A program made the translations under genes and the position numbers. The notes under the pieces were generated by a model, which searched no databases, was not told where the DNA came from, and saw nothing but the letters and a program-made list of their open reading frames with translations. 9,816 nucleotides of DNA from Solirubrobacteraceae bacterium (GTDB lineage Bacteria; Actinomycetota; Thermoleophilia; Solirubrobacterales; Solirubrobacteraceae), in NCBI GenBank assembly GCA_024710825.1, contig JANJUA010000354.1, positions 1 to 9,816 of the forward strand. The letters run 5' to 3'. Positions 6,151 through 9,816 of the stretch are shown piece by piece; within the stretch, counting starts at the first letter, position 1; every line of letters begins with the position of its first letter.

Positions 6151-7559
6151 CGCTTCTTCTTCTTCTTCTTGGCCGGCGCCTTCTCGGCGACCTTGGTCAC
6201 GGCGAAGGACTGCTGCGCCTCGTTGCCGTTGCCGTCACGGGCGACCACGAGCAGCTCGTGGCGGCCGTTGGGCAGGAGCTTGGCCTGGTCGAGGTCGATC
6301 TCGCCGACCATGACCGGCCCCGGCTGCTTGCCGAAGTTCAGCAGCTTCTTGCCGTTGAGGTACAGGGTGATCCGGCGCACCCACTGATCGTCGGCGGCCG
6401 AGACCTTGATGCGCAGCTGCTTGCGGTAGACCCCGGTCGTGCCGCGGTCGCCGAGCTCGAGCATCGTGATCGCAGGTCCGCCGAAGTCCCCGCACGGACC
6501 GGTGAGCTGGTCACCGGCACGGGCCACCGCGGTGAACGCGGCGAACGCCGGCTTCTCGCTGCCGTCGCGGCGGAGCAGGCCGAAGCGGTGGTCCGGCACG
6601 TCCTCGTGGCCGAGATCCTGCAGGCTGAACCAGAAGGCGCCGCGGACGCGCGGCTCGGCGGCGATGCAGTGCCACGCCTCCCGGAGGTACTGCGCCTGAA
6701 GCTCCTCGGTGACGCCGCCGGCCTTCTGGCCCGCCCACATGCCCTGGTCGCAGACGGCGCCGCTCGTCGACCAGCCGAGCTCGGTGAACCACAGTCCCTT
6801 GTCGCCATCGCCGCCGGCGGCCATGGAGGCCAGGACCTCGCGGTAGCCGAGGAACGACCAGCGGCTGATGCGCCCGTTGGGGTCGCGGAAGAAGCTGTAC
6901 GGCGAGGCGATGCCGCACGCCGTGTCGGTGTGGACGCTGACGCCGTCGAACGAGCCCTGGGCGCCGTTGGCGTAGAGCTGGTCGACGAACTCGTAGTTGT
7001 TGCCGGTCAGGCCCCCGACGAGCACGTCCGAGCCGCCCGAGGCCTCCTTCAGCCCCGGGTAGACGGCCTGCAGCAGGCGCGTGTAGGCAGCCGGGTCGGG
7101 GGCGCCGCGCCACCACTTCTCGGCGTCGGCCTCGTTCCAGATCTCGTAGGCGCCGACGAACTGGAGCGCAGCGGCGAACTGCCGCGCGAAGCGGGCGAAG
7201 CCCGCGGGATCCGGCGGGACGAGATGATCCGAGGAGCCCGACTCCCACGACGGCGTGCCGACGAGCACGATCTCCGTCTTGAGCCCTTCCCAGCCGTACC
7301 GGTTGACCACCCGCTGGTACTCGCGGACGAGGTCCGGGCTCAGGACCCCGGGAGCGATCTCGAGCTGGTTGCGATAGGCGAAGACGCGGATCCACCGCGC
7401 GCCGGAGCGGTGCGCTCCGTCGAGCTGGTGGTCGGAGGCGAAGAAGTCGCCGTCGAGGACGACGCCGGGCTCGGCGGCGCGGGCGTCGGTCTGGCCGGCT
7501 GCGGTCAGGAGGGCGGCGGCGGCGAGCAGGGCGGTGAGCAGGGTTCCGGTGAGGCGCAC
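6138..7559 (-). CDS. Secreted clan GH-A-like glycoside hydrolase with Ig-like domain and poly-basic tail
   Basis: Predicted extracellular polysaccharide-cleaving enzyme. From the GTG at 7559 it has 473 residues. A signal peptide runs from MRLTGTLLTALL to a cleavage site near ARA/AEPG (about 28). A TIM-barrel catalytic domain (about 33-350) has the acid/base Glu143 in EIWNEAD, His210 in VSVHTD and a candidate nucleophile Glu260 in WFTELGWS, as in clan GH-A families such as GH5 and GH39. An Ig-like beta domain follows (about 361-457), then APA and ten basic residues, KKKKKKRRRR. Cysteines at 215, 270, 298 and 356 could form disulfides. The GTG was chosen because the signal peptide begins there; an in-frame ATG at 7610 would put 17 polar residues in front of it and nearly touch the divergent gene. 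No strong ribosome site is seen. The exact GH family and substrate are uncertain. Confidence 0.87.
   Translation of the reverse strand: MRLTGTLLTALLAAAALLTAAGQTDARAAEPGVVLDGDFFASDHQLDGAHRSGARWIRVFAYRNQLEIAPGVLSPDLVREYQRVVNRYGWEGLKTEIVLVGTPSWESGSSDHLVPPDPAGFARFARQFAAALQFVGAYEIWNEADAEKWWRGAPDPAAYTRLLQAVYPGLKEASGGSDVLVGGLTGNNYEFVDQLYANGAQGSFDGVSVHTDTACGIASPYSFFRDPNGRISRWSFLGYREVLASMAAGGDGDKGLWFTELGWSTSGAVCDQGMWAGQKAGGVTEELQAQYLREAWHCIAAEPRVRGAFWFSLQDLGHEDVPDHRFGLLRRDGSEKPAFAAFTAVARAGDQLTGPCGDFGGPAITMLELGDRGTTGVYRKQLRIKVSAADDQWVRRITLYLNGKKLLNFGKQPGPVMVGEIDLDQAKLLPNGRHELLVVARDGNGNEAQQSFAVTKVAEKAPAKKKKKKRRRR
6153..6170. repeat. Trinucleotide repeat, six CTT units (AAG on the minus strand)
   Basis: Six perfect CTT copies encode the six consecutive lysines near the C-terminus of the glycosidase. 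Slippage would change the number of lysines without shifting the frame. It also supplies the pyrimidine tract downstream of the plus-strand hairpin at 6127-6150. Confidence 0.85.
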
Positions 7560-7604
7560 CCCCGAGTCATCGACCGCCGCCCGCGGATCTTGATGGCCGC
7601 TTCC

Positions 7605-7610
7605 TACCAT
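7605..7610 (+). promoter_or_regulatory. -10 element (TACCAT) placing the start site at the ABC-F ATG
   Basis: TACCAT fits the TANNNT pattern of actinobacterial -10 boxes. Its last T is exactly seven bases before the ATG at 7617, so transcription would start on the A of the start codon. There is no Shine-Dalgarno before that ATG, which agrees with a leaderless mRNA. No recognisable -35 is present. Confidence 0.45.
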
Positions 7611-7616
7611 GGCCCC

Positions 7617-9497
7617 ATGGCCGTGCTCATCGCCTCAGACCTGCGCAAGGACGTCGCCGGGGCGCCCCTGCTCCAGGGCGTGTCGTTCAAGCTGGAGCGC
7701 CGCGACCGCATGACGATCGCCGGGCGCAACGGCGCCGGCAAGACGACGCTGCTGCGGATGCTGGCGGGCGAGAGCTCCGTCGACGGCGGCGAGCTCGTCT
7801 ACGAGAAGAACGCCAAGGTGGCGCTCCACGACCAGCGCCCGCCGCGCGAGCGCGACATGACCCTGCGCGACTACGTGCTGTCCGGCGCGGCCGAGCTGAT
7901 CGCCATCGAGGCGGAGCTCAGCCGGCTCGAGCAGGCGATGGCCGGCGGGGCCGTCGACGACGGCACGCTGGCGAAGTACGCCAACGCCCAGGCGGCACTC
8001 GAGGCGGCCGGGGGCTACACGTGGCGCGAGCAGGCGATGGGGACGGTCCGCGGCCTCGGCTTCGACGAGGACGACCTGGACCGGCGCCTGGAGACCTTCT
8101 CCGGCGGGGAGCTGACGCGCGGCTCGCTCGCCCGCGTCCTGGTCGCCCGGCCCGACCTGCTGCTGCTCGACGAGCCGACGAACCACCTCGACATCGCCTC
8201 GCTGGAGTGGCTGGAGCAGCGGCTCGTGGCGATGGACACCGCCGTGGTGCTCGTCGCTCACGACCGCTGGTTCCTCGAGGCGGTCGGCAACTCGGTGCTC
8301 GAGCTGGAATCGGGCCCACCCACCCGCTCGCGCTTCTTCGCCGGCCCGTGGCACGCCTGGCGCCGCGAGCAGGCGGCACGCGAGCTGGCGCTCGGCCGCG
8401 CGATCGACAAGCAGCGCAAGGAGATCGAGCGCATGGAGCGCTTCGTCGAGCGCTTCCGCGCGAAGGCGACGAAGGCCCGCCAGGCGCAGTCGCGGATCAA
8501 GGCGCTCGACAAGATCGAGCGGATCGAGCGCGACCCGCGCGACGAGCGCGAGCTGGCGTTCTCGTTCAAGGCGCCCGAGCGGTCCGGGCGCGTGATCTTC
8601 GAGCTGACCGGCGGACGGCTCGAGGTCCCGTCCGACCCGCCCAAGGTGCTCGTCGAGGACGGCGACATGTGGCTCGAGCGTGGCGAGCACGTCTCGCTCG
8701 TCGGCGCCAACGGGGCCGGCAAGTCGACGCTGGTGCACGCGCTCGCCGGGCGCCGTCCGCTGGACGGCGGCAAGCTCTCCACCGGTCACAACGTGCAGAT
8801 CGGGTTCCTCTCCCAGCACGCGGAGGCGCTCGACGAGACGGCGAAGGTCGTCGAGGCCTGCCAGCGCGCCACCGGGCTGACGCCGAACAAGGCGCGCGCG
8901 CTGCTCGGCCGCTTCCTGTTCTCCGGCGACGAGGCCGAGAAGCCGGTCGCCGGGCTCTCCGGCGGCGAGCGCCAGCGCCTGTCGCTGGCGATCCTCGTGC
9001 ACTCCGGCGCGAACGTGCTCATCCTCGACGAGCCGACCAACCACCTCGACATCGAATCCCGCGAGGCGCTCGAGGACGCGCTCTCGGAGTTCCCCGGCTC
9101 GCTGCTGCTCGTCTCCCACGACCGGGCGCTGCTCGACGCCGTCGGCACGCGCACGATCGCGGTCGAGGACGGGACGCTGCGCTCCTACATGGGCGGCTGG
9201 GCCGACTACGTCGCGAGCAAGAAGGCGGAGGAGGAGGCGCCGAAGCCGAGGGCGAAGGCGAAGGCGAAGCAGAGCGCGCCCGCCGCCCGTCCGAAGAACG
9301 CCGCCAAGCGCCAGGCCGAGCTGGAGCGCCAGATCGAGCGCGCCGAGGCGGAGCTGCGCTCGCTCGAGGACGAGCTCGCGGATCCGTCGTCGTGGGCCTC
9401 GCCGACCGGCTCGCAGCGCTCGACGCAGCGCCACGCCGAGGCCAAGCGCCGCGTGGCGCAGCTCATGGAGGAGTGGGAGTCGGTGGCGAGCGCGTAG
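7617..9497 (+). CDS. ABC-F family ATPase, Uup-like (ribosome-associated translation factor)
   Basis: A 626-residue soluble protein with two ATP-binding cassettes and no membrane segments, so not a transporter. ABC-F proteins bind the ribosomal E site and modulate elongation, and some confer antibiotic resistance. Cassette 1 has Walker A GRNGAGKTT (36-44), signature FSGGELTR (161-168), Walker B LLLLDEP with Glu186, and His215. The charged helical linker (about 246-320) includes KATKARQAQSRIKALDKIE, typical of the ribosome-contacting P-site tether. Cassette 2 has GANGAGKS (363-370), LSGGERQR (447-454), Glu472 and His501. A Lys/Ala-rich stretch (540-562) leads to a C-terminal coiled coil (about 563-620), as in Uup. 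All catalytic residues are present. The ATG at 7617 is preferred over the in-frame ATG at 7593 because the -10 fits it. Whether this is housekeeping or resistance-related cannot be told. Confidence 0.94.
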   Translation: MAVLIASDLRKDVAGAPLLQGVSFKLERRDRMTIAGRNGAGKTTLLRMLAGESSVDGGELVYEKNAKVALHDQRPPRERDMTLRDYVLSGAAELIAIEAELSRLEQAMAGGAVDDGTLAKYANAQAALEAAGGYTWREQAMGTVRGLGFDEDDLDRRLETFSGGELTRGSLARVLVARPDLLLLDEPTNHLDIASLEWLEQRLVAMDTAVVLVAHDRWFLEAVGNSVLELESGPPTRSRFFAGPWHAWRREQAARELALGRAIDKQRKEIERMERFVERFRAKATKARQAQSRIKALDKIERIERDPRDERELAFSFKAPERSGRVIFELTGGRLEVPSDPPKVLVEDGDMWLERGEHVSLVGANGAGKSTLVHALAGRRPLDGGKLSTGHNVQIGFLSQHAEALDETAKVVEACQRATGLTPNKARALLGRFLFSGDEAEKPVAGLSGGERQRLSLAILVHSGANVLILDEPTNHLDIESREALEDALSEFPGSLLLVSHDRALLDAVGTRTIAVEDGTLRSYMGGWADYVASKKAEEEAPKPRAKAKAKQSAPAARPKNAAKRQAELERQIERAEAELRSLEDELADPSSWASPTGSQRSTQRHAEAKRRVAQLMEEWESVASA

Positions 9498-9506
9498 CTC
9501 CGCTCC

Positions 9507-9525
9507 GGGCGGGGGTTCACCGCCT
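9507..9525 (+). terminator. Weak stem-loop after the ABC-F gene
   Basis: GGCGG (9508-9512) can pair with CCGCC (9520-9524) over a seven-base loop, extendable by one G-T pair. It lies ten bases after the ABC-F stop and is followed by TCTTCA rather than a T-run. Short GC stems like this arise easily in such GC-rich DNA. Confidence 0.25.
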
Positions 9526-9564
9526 CTTCACGGCCGCGACACCGCGAAGGGGAACCCTGAGGGC

Positions 9565-9816
9565 ATGTCACATCGCCTCGACGGCCGGCTCGGCCTCAAC
9601 GTCCCGCGCGAGACCTGGCCGACGCCGCCGCTCCTGAAGGGCTACGAGGCCGCGGGCTTCGCGTGGGTCCAGGTCCACACGCCGCCGATCGCCATGCTCG
9701 CCGACCGTGAGCAGGCCCGCCGCCACGCCCGCGCGGTGCGCGCCGCGCTCGACACCACGAGCCTGCGGCTGCTGATCCACGGCCCCGACGACCTCAGCGT
9801 CGGCGCGGACCTGCAC
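9565..9816 (+). CDS. Sugar phosphate isomerase / endonuclease IV-like TIM-barrel protein (N-terminal 84 aa, cut by window end)
   Basis: The visible 84 residues look like the start of the xylose isomerase-like TIM-barrel superfamily (AP endonuclease 2 / sugar phosphate isomerase). Strand 1 is GRLGLNVP, followed by a helix (LLKGYEAAG) and strand 2 (FAWVQVHTPP). A long Ala/Arg helix (about 46-62) precedes strand 3 (LRLLIHGPDDLSVG). His72 in IHGP sits where endonuclease IV has its HAPY metal-ligand motif. This could be a DNA-repair AP endonuclease or a sugar or inositol isomerase/epimerase; the fragment does not decide. The ATG at 9565 has AAGGGGAA (9547-9554) ten bases upstream and GAGGG (9559-9563) immediately before it. 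It lies 67 bp after the ABC-F gene on the same strand, so read-through is possible. Confidence 0.7.
   Translation, partial: MSHRLDGRLGLNVPRETWPTPPLLKGYEAAGFAWVQVHTPPIAMLADREQARRHARAVRAALDTTSLRLLIHGPDDLSVGADLH

Noticed and set aside
7560..7610. Alternative ATG start at 7610 for the glycosidase
   Set aside because: It adds 17 polar residues before an otherwise standard signal peptide and has no ribosome binding site. The GTG at 7559 is a better fit.
5715..7616. N-terminal extension of the ABC-F frame back to 5715
   Set aside because: The added region is antisense to the glycosidase or out of frame with the crotonase and has no domain content. ABC-F proteins normally start just before the first Rossmann-like strand, as at 7617.
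8166..9054. 31-base near-perfect direct repeat (8166-8196 and 9024-9054, one mismatch)
   Set aside because: Both copies encode the conserved LDEPTNHLDI Walker B/D-loop of the two ABC-F cassettes with the same codon preference, so no mobile or recombination signal is needed.
7635..9434. Antisense open frame (599 codons) opposite the ABC-F gene
   Set aside because: No domain is recognisable in its translation, while the sense strand has two complete ATPase cassettes.
9551..9557. GGAACCC resembling an ECF sigma factor -35 box
   Set aside because: It is only seven bases before the ATG at 9565, leaving no room for a -10 element or start site upstream of the gene.

Overview
This window is very GC-rich, and its proteins are rich in Ala, Arg, Gly and Asp. 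It uses GTG as well as ATG starts, genes overlap or abut, and at least one gene looks leaderless. Together these features suggest an actinobacterium. The acyl-CoA reductase type and the exported protein with a poly-Lys/Arg tail make me lean towards Thermoleophilia/Solirubrobacterales, but that placement is inference. No mobile element, CRISPR array, rRNA or tRNA was recognised, and codon use looks uniform. Genes fill almost everything: the longest non-coding stretches are about 55-70 bp.

Region 1 (1-3074, + strand) is a tightly coupled operon. A membrane-anchored HtrA-like trypsin/PDZ protease, whose N-terminus is cut by the window edge, is followed by two tandem BatA-type von Willebrand factor A (VWA) membrane proteins. 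The stop/start overlaps are TGATG and GTGA. By the positive-inside rule, the protease and both VWA domains lie outside the membrane, so they may form an envelope complex or quality-control module.

Region 2 (3085-5394, - strand) carries a 662-residue two-domain acyl-CoA reductase of the Marinobacter FACoAR / mycobacterial AcrA1 type. Upstream of it is a gene for an 87-residue exported single-span membrane protein of unknown function. A 21-bp spacer with a palindromic -10-like GTATAC separates that gene from a divergent crotonase-superfamily gene (5416-6141, +), which lacks one of the two glutamates of true enoyl-CoA hydratases. This looks like a small acyl-CoA / fatty alcohol neighbourhood.

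Region 3 (6138-7559, - strand) encodes a secreted clan GH-A-like glycosidase with an Ig-like C-terminal domain and a tail of ten consecutive basic residues. Its stop codon interlocks with that of the crotonase gene in a palindromic CTAG inside a strong hairpin.

Region 4 (7617-9816, + strand) holds an Uup-like ABC-F ATPase, probably translated from a leaderless mRNA. It is followed by the first 84 codons of a TIM-barrel sugar phosphate isomerase / endonuclease IV-like protein that runs off the window.

I saw no clear novel defence or mobile system. The points most worth following are the protease-VWA-VWA operon (with a possible kinase remnant at its upstream edge), the small membrane protein next to the acyl-CoA reductase, the compact divergent and convergent junctions, and the basic tail on the exported glycosidase.
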